From the NCBI GenBank assembly GCA_946186375.1, contig CAMHMZ010000018.1:1-45493 (forward strand): 45,493 nt of DNA. Direction: 5' to 3'. Both the position numbers and the translations under genes were made by a program. Source of the DNA: an uncultured Clostridia bacterium (GTDB lineage Bacteria > Bacillota > Clostridia > Oscillospirales > Oscillospiraceae). Under the pieces are notes generated by a model, which was not told the DNA's origin, did no database searches, and saw only the letters and a list, made by a program, of their open reading frames with translations. Of the stretch, positions 33,002 through 41,200 are shown piece after piece; within the stretch, counting starts at the first letter, position 1, and each line of letters begins with the position of its first letter.

Positions 33002-34746
33002 ATGTCGCTCCCCACTTCCAATACCCTCGCGATCGACAGCAGCTGTGCCTCGCCGTGGCCCTCGAGCCGCATGCGCAGATGGTCGCAGCGCCGCGGCCGG
33101 ATGGGCAGCAGCGCCGAGCCGAGGCCCTGGCGCGTGATGCTGCCGCTCTCGACCCATACGCCCGAGGAGTCGTACTCCAGCAGCACGCTCACGCTCGCGC
33201 CCTCGCCGAGCTTCAGCCGGATGTCGTAGCGGCTGAGATACTTCCGGTCCGGCACTTCCCAGGTCTGCACGGCGGTCTCGGCATACCAGTCGAAGTCCTC
33301 CTCGAGCGCGCCCTCCGTGCCGCGCAGGGCCAGGAGCGCGCCGCTCTCCGCGTCGACGGCATAGAGCTCGCTGTCCACGCGCGCAAAGCACAGCGCGTGC
33401 AGCGTATCCTCCCGGCACCACAGGCCCCGGTTCAGGTCGTACACAAACAGATGCCAGGCGCTGTCCGCGTCCCGCATGCTGATATAGTAGCGCCCGGCAA
33501 AGGCCCCGGCGGCCGCGTCGAAGTAGCGCTCCTCGCCCAGCGCCTCGCTGACGCTCTGCGGAAAGCCGCCCTGCCAGGCGCAGACGTCCTCGCGGGATTT
33601 GTAGTAGAGCGTCTCGTTGACGACGCAGAGGCTTTTGTGGCTGCCCCGCTGCACGCCGCGGCAGACGGTCTCCTGGATCTGATGCGCACCGACGGAGGAG
33701 ACGGCCACCTGGTGGATCCGGTTTTCCTTGAAGAAGGTCGGATAGCCGAGGTAGTTGACCGCGCCGGTCCAGGGCCCGTCCGAGCCGACGGAGGCCGTCC
33801 AGCTGTCGGTGGAGAGTCCGCGATACTGCCGCCAGTTTTTGAAGTCGCCCAGCGCGCAGCAGTAGATCTCGTTGAGGTTCTCGGTCTCGCCCGCGCCGTA
33901 GAAGCAGCCCCAGAGTCGGTTCTGCGCCTCGCAGACGAAGTCCAGGTCCGGCACGCGCCGCTCGATCGTGACGGCGGTGCTCTGCGTCATATCGTCCTCC
34001 AGAAGGCCCACGACGACGATGAAGTCGTTCGCACTGTTCTCCTCGCCTCCGACGGCCGTGAGGATCTTCTCGCCGTTTGCGTCGGCGAAATTCGCGCCGG
34101 AGATGCTGACGCCGTCGCCCTCCTTGAAGAGCCGAGGGACCTGCCCCATGCTGCGGAAGGTCAGCTTCGTGTAAACAGAACCGAGCTCGACCCAGCCGCC
34201 GGAGGCGGCGCTGTAGCTCATGGCGACGCTCGTGCCGCCGGCCGTGGAGATCCAGACCTCCACGCTGCTGCTCGCGGGCTCCTCCGGGCCGCGCTCCACG
34301 CTCTCGTAGTCCGTACCGTCGGCGCGGCAGAGGCTGTATTCCACGATCCCCGAGGACGTGTAGCTGGCCTCCATGCTGCCGTAGTCCGTGCTGTCGGCGG
34401 TGTTGAAATAGACCTTGTCCGGGAAGATGCAGAGATAGGCGCCCATGCTCACGAGCTGCTTTTCCCCGGAGGAGAGCCCGGTGACGGCGGTGGCAAGGCC
34501 GTTATAGTAGAGCGTCCCGCCCGCCACAAAGGCCAGCGCGTCCTTCTCCAGGAGCCCGCCGGGATTGGTCAGCGTCCGGACGACGCCGCGCTTTTCCCTC
34601 GTGGACAGGAGCGGATAGCGCTCGGTCGTGAGGTTTTGCGTGTCAAAAAAGCAGCCGTCCGCCTCCTCGAGCGTGTGCCGGTAGCCCCGGAAGGCCGTCG
34701 TCAGCAGGCGCTCGGTCTGCAGGGAAGGTAGATTTGGGTATCGCAT
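32998..34746 (-). CDS. Beta-rich prophage virion protein (tail hub/stabilisation-like)
   Basis: The 582-residue product is mostly beta strand with repeated short propeller-like blades (WGCFYGAGETENLNEIYCC, YYKSREDVCAWQGG, LFVYDLNRGLWCRED) that resemble phage head-closure or DNA-stabilisation proteins of short-tailed phages such as P22 gp10; I infer this from pattern only. The C-terminal quarter (YDIRLKLGEGASVSVLLEYD) looks like a beta sandwich. It lies between the connector-like protein and the fibre genes, where a tail hub belongs. GAGGTGG lies before ATG 34746. Confidence 0.72.
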   Translation of the reverse strand: MRYPNLPSLQTERLLTTAFRGYRHTLEEADGCFFDTQNLTTERYPLLSTREKRGVVRTLTNPGGLLEKDALAFVAGGTLYYNGLATAVTGLSSGEKQLVSMGAYLCIFPDKVYFNTADSTDYGSMEASYTSSGIVEYSLCRADGTDYESVERGPEEPASSSVEVWISTAGGTSVAMSYSAASGGWVELGSVYTKLTFRSMGQVPRLFKEGDGVSISGANFADANGEKILTAVGGEENSANDFIVVVGLLEDDMTQSTAVTIERRVPDLDFVCEAQNRLWGCFYGAGETENLNEIYCCALGDFKNWRQYRGLSTDSWTASVGSDGPWTGAVNYLGYPTFFKENRIHQVAVSSVGAHQIQETVCRGVQRGSHKSLCVVNETLYYKSREDVCAWQGGFPQSVSEALGEERYFDAAAGAFAGRYYISMRDADSAWHLFVYDLNRGLWCREDTLHALCFARVDSELYAVDAESGALLALRGTEGALEEDFDWYAETAVQTWEVPDRKYLSRYDIRLKLGEGASVSVLLEYDSSGVWVESGSITRQGLGSALLPIRPRRCDHLRMRLEGHGEAQLLSIARVLEVGSDI

Positions 34747-34755
34747 AAGACCACC

Positions 34756-35124
34756 TCAGAAGAACGTTTTTTCCGTCGAGCGCGGCCGGCGCGCCGCGTT
34801 ATAATGGTTGCGAAAGCGCGAAAAGCAGGCCTCGAACATCGCATTGCTGGCATTGAAGGCCCAATACTCGCGATTGTAATAATCGATCTGCGCGGCCAGG
34901 TAGTGGACGTACAGCTCGTCGTAGGGCGCGGGAGCCAGCAGCTCCGTCTCGCCCGTGTAGTCCGCCTCCTCGGGGATCGTCTCGCCCTCGGCGGGGACGT
35001 GGGTGTCCAGGATCTCGCGCCGGATCTGCCCGTCCAGACGGGAGAGCCAGCGGGTCTTCTCCTCGTCGCCGTAGCTGTTCGGCTTGAGGGTGTTTACTTC
35101 GTTGATCGCTTCGGAAACGGTCAT
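34756..35124 (-). CDS. Head-tail connector-like prophage protein
   Basis: The 122-residue protein begins with TVSEAINEVNTLKPNSY and a WLSRLDGQIRREI helix and ends with a helical segment around YYNREYWAFNASN. This is the pattern of a small protein found after capsid genes in clostridial phages and presumed to be a head-tail adaptor. ATG 35124 has AAAGGAGG 8 bp upstream; GTG 35133 is rejected for lack of spacing. Confidence 0.75.
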   Translation of the reverse strand: MTVSEAINEVNTLKPNSYGDEEKTRWLSRLDGQIRREILDTHVPAEGETIPEEADYTGETELLAPAPYDELYVHYLAAQIDYYNREYWAFNASNAMFEACFSRFRNHYNAARRPRSTEKTFF

Positions 35125-35178
35125 GCGCAGCACCTCCTTTTATACGGCAGGGAGCACCCGCGCGGTGCTCCCTGCCTT

Positions 35179-35415
35179 TCAGCTGTTTTTCTCGTGGGCG
35201 GACTGATACTTCATGCTCTCCAGCATGGCGGTCTCGGCGTGATCGAGCACCTCCACCACGCATTCGGGGACCTCCACGGTCTGGCCGCGGGGGATGAGCC
35301 AGGTGCGCTCGTTGACGCGGACGTACACGGCGTCCTTCTCCTCCTTCGTCAGCGGAAGGCGGATGCTGACGAGCTTTTCGCCCTGCTCGTTGAGCTTATC
35401 GGTTTTCGTTGCCAT
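35179..35415 (-). CDS. Small prophage head-associated protein
   Basis: A 78-residue charged protein with the core KLVSIRLPLTKEEKDAVYVR then VNERTWLIPRGQTVEVPECV, a pattern seen in small proteins after phage capsid genes. Function is unknown. GAAAGGAG precedes ATG 35415. It lies 54 bp upstream of the connector-like gene. Confidence 0.72.
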   Translation of the reverse strand: MATKTDKLNEQGEKLVSIRLPLTKEEKDAVYVRVNERTWLIPRGQTVEVPECVVEVLDHAETAMLESMKYQSAHEKNS

Positions 35416-35514
35416 AGCGTTTTCTCCTTTCAGAAAAGCGGGGGAGGGAGCGCCCCTCCCCCATTGATATAATGATTTACCGGCTTCACGCCGCAGCAGG
35501 CTTCCTCCGACGAG

Positions 35515-36555
35515 TCAGTTGGCCGAGACGGTAGCGGAGAAGCGGCTGGAGCAGCTCTCCACGCGCACGAGGTACTCCGGCAGCAGGATCTCAGCGGTCT
35601 TGAGGGCCTTCCAACCCACGGAGCTGCGCTGATCCAGGGGGTCGGCCGTACCGGCGGAGCCGTTCTGCTTGACGATGGTCTCGAGACCGCCGCCCTCGAC
35701 CTCGGTCACGCCGTAGGCGCCCTCACCGATAAAGAGCGTGGCGAACACGCCGTAATAGGCGGGCGTGGCGCCGGTCTGCGCCGGGCAGGTGCTGTCGCGC
35801 CAGACCTTGGCCTCGGTGGTCTGCACGAAGCGGACGCCGCCGATCATGCCGATCTCGCCGCGGTAAAGCTTCTCGGTGTCCTTATACTCGTGCGGCTTGC
35901 GCCAGTCGGGATCGCGCATGAGGTCATAGGCCACGTAGGGGTGGACGATGGCCACGTAGTAGCCGTCGATGGTGGGGGCGTTCTGCGCGCGCAGCATGGC
36001 CACGACGCGCTCGACGAGCTCGACGGTGAGCACGGCCGAGGTGTCGAGAGCCGTGCGGGCGCTGACGGGGGTCTCCGCGCCATTGACCCACTTCGGGGCG
36101 TAGACCACATTCGTGCCCGCGACAAGGACGTTGCGGGTGATGGTGTCCAGCGTGAGACCGGCCTGGCGGCCGAGGAGCTTCGTGGCCTCGAGGATGGTGT
36201 TGTCGAGAGCCGTCAGCTCCAGCACGTCGGACTGCACGATGAAGTCGCCGTACTGGGCGACGGTGGCGGTGCGGGTCATCACGTCGAGCTGGTTGCCGCT
36301 CGGGGTGACGCCCTCGGTCAGCGCGGTCAGCGCCTTGTTGAGGGCCGTGAACGCGCGGAACTCGATCGTCTTGCCGCCGTTCTTGGGGATGGGGCGCTTC
36401 TGGCCGAACTGGTCGTGGACGAGCGCCGCCTGGGCGTAGTCCAGCAGGCGCAGGTCATAGTAGCTCTTCATCTCCGGCGACAGGTCGTTGCCGCTGGTGT
36501 TCAGCAGGGTCGTCTGCACGGCGAACAGCTGAATGAAATCGAAAAGATGCTTCAT
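35515..36555 (-). CDS. N4-gp56 family major capsid protein
   Basis: The 346-residue protein matches the N4-gp56 major capsid family: NGGKTIEFRAF, LTEGVTPSGNQLDVM, VAQYGDFIVQSDVLELTALD and LGRQAGLTLDTITRNVL. The N-terminus, MKHLFDFIQLFAVQ, contains IQLFA at residues 8-12, which matches the site cut by Prp-type proteases (Q-L/F-F, then A). ATG 36555 has GGAGGAG upstream. Mature capsid is thus predicted to start at A12. The open frame extends upstream, but the region before ATG 36555 is the spacer with a small palindrome. Confidence 0.92.
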   Translation of the reverse strand: MKHLFDFIQLFAVQTTLLNTSGNDLSPEMKSYYDLRLLDYAQAALVHDQFGQKRPIPKNGGKTIEFRAFTALNKALTALTEGVTPSGNQLDVMTRTATVAQYGDFIVQSDVLELTALDNTILEATKLLGRQAGLTLDTITRNVLVAGTNVVYAPKWVNGAETPVSARTALDTSAVLTVELVERVVAMLRAQNAPTIDGYYVAIVHPYVAYDLMRDPDWRKPHEYKDTEKLYRGEIGMIGGVRFVQTTEAKVWRDSTCPAQTGATPAYYGVFATLFIGEGAYGVTEVEGGGLETIVKQNGSAGTADPLDQRSSVGWKALKTAEILLPEYLVRVESCSSRFSATVSAN

Positions 36556-36585
36556 GGTTTTTTCTCCTCCTGTAAAATTCATGTC

Positions 36586-36609
36586 GTAGGGGCGGATATC
36601 ATCCGCCCG
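36586..36609. repeat. Short palindrome, GTAGGGGC family, between scaffold and capsid
   Basis: GTAGGGGCGGATATCATCCG and then CCCG: the stem GGGCGGAT/ATCCGCCC is perfect. It is related to the copy at 19-46 and lies in the 88-bp scaffold-capsid spacer. Confidence 0.7.
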
Positions 36610-36643
36610 CCTTCCACACAAGAGGAGACGTCTCGGATCCATG

Positions 36644-37561
36644 TCAAAACATGATCCGCTCTCCTCTTGCGACGCGGCGATCGATCTCGTCGCGTTCGGC
36701 TCTGGTGAGCTGCGACACATCGCTCTTGGTCTGCACCGCGCCCTGCGAGCCCATCGCGCCCTCGGCGGGGCGGCTCTGCCCGGCCGCAATGCTGCGGGAG
36801 AGCTTCTGCTCCACCTGTTTGGCGGTGTACTGCATGGCGGCGGGGATGAGCTCGTCCTTGTGGACGACCTCAAAGGCGGTCCGGAGCGGGACGCGGCTGC
36901 GCAGAAGCGAGCGGAAAGTCTCGCCCTGAAGCTCTGTGCGCAGATCGAAAGCGGGGTAGATCTGCCTGAGCTCCTCGCTCTGCCGGTTCCAGTCGGCGAA
37001 AAGCTCCTCGGCGCGGCGCTGCGACGCCTGGCGCGCGAGCTCAGCGCGCATTTCGGCGTTTTCGCGCTGCGTGCGGTGCCATTCGCGGACCTGTCGGACG
37101 CTCATGCCGCGCTCACGGGCCTCGTGCTCGTAGAAGCTGTCGTCGTTTTCCACGGCGCGGCTGAGCGCGGCGGCGTCTGCGGCGTCCACGCCGTAGCGCT
37201 CGGCCAGCAGCTCCAGCGCGGGTGCGAGCTGGCGGTAGCGGCTGACGGCGTCCTCCGTTGCCCGCAGGCGGCGCTGGATCGTGTCCTGCACGCGCCGATC
37301 ATAGAGATCCTTGTATTCGCCGCGGATCAGCGCCTCGAACTGCGCGCTGCGCTCGTCCTCGCCGGACTGTCCCTCCCCGGCGGCGGGAGAGTCCGTCTGC
37401 TGTCCGCTCTGCGCGGCGGCGGACGGAGCTTTTACGCCCTGCTGCGGCTGGGCGGGGGCCGCGTTGTCTGCCCCGGTCTCCCCGGCTCCGGTGCCGCCGT
37501 CCGCGCCCTGTGCAAAGAGCTGGACGTCGAAGAAGGGGAGAAGTGAAAGAATGCTGTGCAT
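36644..37561 (-). CDS. Phage scaffold protein with Prp-type cleavage motif
   Basis: The 305-residue product (from ATG 37561; ATG 37564 is equally close to GGAGG) has a Gly/Ala/Gln-rich low-complexity stretch at residues 18-65, then a long charged helical region, the usual shape of a phage scaffold. The N-terminus, MHSILSLLPFFDVQLFAQ, contains VQLFA at residues 13-17, aligned with IQLFA in the capsid. It lies directly before the capsid gene and after the protease gene, the canonical scaffold position. Confidence 0.82.
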   Translation of the reverse strand: MHSILSLLPFFDVQLFAQGADGGTGAGETGADNAAPAQPQQGVKAPSAAAQSGQQTDSPAAGEGQSGEDERSAQFEALIRGEYKDLYDRRVQDTIQRRLRATEDAVSRYRQLAPALELLAERYGVDAADAAALSRAVENDDSFYEHEARERGMSVRQVREWHRTQRENAEMRAELARQASQRRAEELFADWNRQSEELRQIYPAFDLRTELQGETFRSLLRSRVPLRTAFEVVHKDELIPAAMQYTAKQVEQKLSRSIAAGQSRPAEGAMGSQGAVQTKSDVSQLTRAERDEIDRRVARGERIMF

Positions 37562-37667
37562 CATGCCTCCTGTCCGTAAGGTGGACGAGCCCATAGCCTG
37601 CCCGTTCGTCTCGCTGTCTGGCGGGACCGGGTGGGCGAAGCCCTATTGTCAGCGCTTCCTCCCCGCT

Positions 37668-37700
37668 GTCATTGCGAGGAGCGAAGCGACGTGGCAATCC
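37668..37700. repeat. Widespread short repeat, GTCATTGCGAGGAGCGAAGC type
   Basis: The string GTCATTGCGAGGAGCGAAGC continues with GACGTGGCAATCC and is flanked so as to pair with itself in part. Repeats of this kind are known from many unrelated bacterial genomes. It sits in the 140-bp spacer between the protease and scaffold genes; the rest of that spacer shows no gene. Confidence 0.75.
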
Positions 37701-37701
37701 G

Positions 37702-38040
37702 TTATTCTTTCCCGATCGCTTTGAAAACAATGTAGTCCGGATACGCGGCGGCGAGCAGGTCAAAGCCCGTTTGCCCCACATAAAAGACGTGCAGCGCCTC
37801 GGAGAAATACTCCTTCTTCGGCTTGGCCGTCACGGTCACGCGCCCGTTTTGAAGGCGCAGCGTCGGCTTCTTCTGCAGCTTTCCGGTCTGATCCATCGCG
37901 TCGACGCACTGGGCGACGGTCATCGCCAGGACGCTGGCTCCGGCGCAGACGGGATCCTTTCCCAGCTCCGCGAAGCCCGCGTGCCCCTTCACGTCCATCG
38001 AGATCCAGTCCGTCCCGCGGGAAAATGCAGCGCTGATCAT
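37702..38040 (-). CDS. Prp-type cysteine protease, prophage-encoded
   Basis: Prp proteases cut the N-terminal extension of ribosomal protein L27 in Firmicutes, and in phage 80alpha they also cut capsid and scaffold. The 112-residue product has the catalytic pair H20 (KGHAGFAE) and C32 (PVCAGAS), 12 residues apart as in known Prp proteins. The host gene normally lies between rplU and rpmA, whereas this one stands before scaffold and capsid. ATG 38040 has AAAGGAGG 6 bp before it; the longer frame to 38133 is rejected. Confidence 0.9.
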   Translation of the reverse strand: MISAAFSRGTDWISMDVKGHAGFAELGKDPVCAGASVLAMTVAQCVDAMDQTGKLQKKPTLRLQNGRVTVTAKPKKEYFSEALHVFYVGQTGFDLLAAAYPDYIVFKAIGKE

Positions 38041-38134
38041 TTCATGCCTCCTTTCGGCGGCCTTTCCCTTCGGCCGCTTTCTGCGCTCAGTATAGCGGCC
38101 GGACAGGAAAAAACGGATCCCCATCCTATACAAA

Positions 38135-38155
38135 TATCTGATAGAAATCAGTATT
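38135..38155. repeat. Fragment of palindromic element A (copy 5)
   Basis: TATCTGATAGAAATCAGTATT combines both kinds of element A end (TATCTGATAGAAA and ATCAGTAT) with no centre, as expected from a deletion. It lies just before the Prp gene. Confidence 0.5.
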
Positions 38156-38185
38156 AAAAAACAGCAGGGCCTTTCGGTCCTGCCG
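38154..38185 (-). terminator. Second terminator after the surface protein gene
   Basis: On the minus strand GGCAGGAC and its partner GGCCCTGC pair around CGAAAG and are followed by TGTTTTTT. Lies just downstream of another terminator. Confidence 0.75.
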
Positions 38186-38191
38186 GAAAAG

Positions 38192-38224
38192 AAAAAAGGG
38201 ACTGAGGATCGCTCCTCAGTCCCT
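38192..38224 (-). terminator. First terminator after the surface protein gene
   Basis: On the minus strand GGGACTGAGGA and TCCTCAGTCCC pair around GCGA, followed by TTTTTT. Confidence 0.92.
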
Positions 38225-38263
38225 CAAAGATTTGGTTGTTCCCTCACGGAGGGAGGCGGATGT

Positions 38264-41200
38264 TCAGGCTTTGCTCTTCACCGCTCTGGTCAGATAGGCC
38301 AGCGCGCCGTTTGCCGCCGCACAGACGCCCATGAGCACCGACCACTTGTCGAAGGCCTGGATCGGCCCGCCCAGCGACTGCGTCAGCGCGAAGATCGCCA
38401 CAGCCGCCGCGGCCGGGATCAGACCCAGCAGCTTGCTGCGCTTCTTCTTGGTGAAGGCGGTGACCGCCATGCCCAGGCCGAGCAGCAGCGCGATCAGACC
38501 CAGGATCAGGTTCGATACGGTCAGCGGCTTGCTCGGAGTCAGCTCGGGCGCGGCCTGCGGCACGGGCTCCTCGGGAACCTCGACGGGCTCCACGCTGGGC
38601 TCGGGCTCGATCTCACGCGTCTCTTCCTCCGCGGGCTCCAGACGCGCGATGGCGCGGGTCTCGACGTGGCTCGGATCGCGCAGGCAGCTGCGGGTCTCCT
38701 CGCCCTCCTCGTCCTCCGTGGCCTCCTTCGTCACGGTCCAGGGGCCCCATTCGTGGCCGAGGGCCGGGATCAGCTCGGTGCGCGTATCGGTGTAGGTCTT
38801 GCCCTCGAAGATGGCCGTCGCCGTGTAGGTGTTGCGGCCCTGCGTCTCGCAGCCGGCCGCGATGCGCGTGGTGGCGAGCGTGGCGTTCACGGTGACCGTG
38901 TGCTCCTCGTCGTGGCTGCAGGTGAAGGTGGCCGCGGCGGCGCCGAAGCCGGTCCAGGTCCAGCCGCTCAGCTGGTAATCGTGGCCGAGAGCCTCGAGCT
39001 CGCGCGTCTCGACGTGCTCCTCATCGCGGGCGCAGACGCGGGTCTCCTCGCCCTTTTCGGTGCAGCTGGGCTCGGTCGTGACCGTCCACTCGCCCCAGTC
39101 GTGGCCGAGGGCCGGGACCTCGCGGGTCTCCCAGTGGCTCTCGTCATGCTCGCAGAAGCGAACCTCTTCGCCGGTCTCCTCGCAGGTGGGCTCGGCTTCG
39201 AGCTCCCATTCGCCCCATTCGTGGCCGAGGGCCTCGATGGTCTTGGCCTCGCGGCTCAGCTCCTCACCGCAGACCGTGCAGTATACGACCTCGTCGTAGC
39301 TGCCCGCTTCGGTGCAGCTGGCGGCCTTCTCGTTCTCACGGACGGGCTCGCCCTCCGTGTGGCCGAGAGCCTCGATGGTCTTGGCCTCACGGCTCAGCTC
39401 CTCGCCGCAGACCGTGCAGTACACGACCTCGTCGTAGCTGCCCGCTTCGGTGCAGGTGGCGGCCTTCTCGTTCTCGCGGACGGGCTCGCCCTCCGTGTGG
39501 CCGAGAACCTTGACCTCGCGGGTCTCGACGTGCTTGTCATCGCGGGCGCAGACGCGAGTCTCTTCGCCCTTCTCGGTGCAGCTGGGCTCGGTCGTGACCG
39601 CCCACTCGCCCCAATCATGGCCGAGGGCCTCGACGGCCTTGGCCTCGCGGCTCAGCTCCTCCTCGCAGACCGTGCAGTACACGACCTCGTCGTAGCTGCC
39701 TGCCTCGGTGCAGGTGGCGGCCTTCTCGCTCTCGCGGACGGGCTCGCCCTCCGTGTGGCCGAGAGCCTCGACCTCGCGTGTCTCGACGTGCTCTTCATCG
39801 CGGGCGCAGACGCGCTTTTCCTCGCCCTTCTCGGTGCAGGTGGGCTCGGTCGTGACCGTCCACTCGCCCCAGTCATGGCCGAGCGCCTCGACCTCGCGTG
39901 TCTCGACGTGCTCTTCATCGCGGGCGCAGATCCGGGTCTCCTCGCCCTTCTCTGTGCAGGTGGGATCGGTCGTGACCGTCCACTCGCTCCAGTCGTGGCC
40001 GAGCGTCGGGATCTTGCGCTCCACACGGCTCATCTCTTCGCCGCAGCGCTCGCAGAACAGGACCTCGTCATAGCCGCCCGCGGCTTCGCAGGTGGGCAGG
40101 GTCTCGTTCTCGCGCGTCGGCTCCTCCTTGGCCTTGTGGCCGAGGGCCGGGATCACCCAGCTGTCTTTTTCAATCTCGTTCTCGCCCGCCTCGTCGGAGA
40201 AGAACTTGCCGCAGCGGGAGCAGGTCCAGTATTCGCTGTTGCCGGCCTCGGTGCAGGTCTCTTTGACCGCCTCGGTCTTGACCAACTCGTGGCCAAGGGC
40301 CGAGATTACCCAGCTGTCCTCTTCAATCTCGGTCTCGCCCGCCTCGTCGGAGAAGAACTTGCCGCAGCGGCTGCAGGTCCAGTATTCGGAGTTGCCGTCC
40401 TCGGTGCAGGTCTCTTCCACAGCCTCGGTCTTGACCAGATCATGGCCCAGCGCGAGGATCTCCTTAATGTTAGTCTGCTTCTCGAAGGCCTCGTTTTCAA
40501 ACTCAGCTGTCCAGGTAATCTGACCCGGCTCCGTACAGGTCGCGGGTTCGGTGACGCTCGTCGTGTCGACCGTCTCGGTGATGTCGTGCTCGTGGTCGCG
40601 CTTACAGGCTTTCAGCGCTGTCACGCTGCTGTTATCCTCGGCCCAGGTATAAGTAATCTCCCAGTCGTGGTCGAGCGGATCTATATCGGGGATCGTATCG
40701 ACCTGTGCCTCGAAGGCCATGTTTTCAAAGGCCTCGGAGGTATAGGTGGTCTCGCCCTTTTCGGTGCAGGTGGGGGCCTTCGTCTCCTCACTCGAGGCGA
40801 GAGCGGCGGTTTCGGTCTCTACGCAGCCTCTTACGCAGGTACGGGTGGCCGTCACGCTGCTGTGATCCGCCGCCCAGGCGTAGTCAGGAGCGCCCCAGGC
40901 ATGGCCCAGAGCGGGGATGACCCAGTCGTACTCGTTGATCTCGGTCGTGCCCTCGGGGTCGAAGAAGTGCTTGCCGCAGGACGGGCAGGTGTAGCCCTCA
41001 AAGTGGCCGTCTTCGGTGCAGGTGGGTTCCTGCCTGGCCTCGAACGTGAGCGTTTCGAAATGGGCCGTGAAGTTCAGGTTTTTCACACCGGCGGTCAGCT
41101 TGCCGCCGGGCTGATAGACCGTCGCGTCCTCATCGTCGAGGACCCAGCCGCAGAAATGCTGTCCCTCGACTGACGGCGCGGCGATCACCTTGATCTCGCT

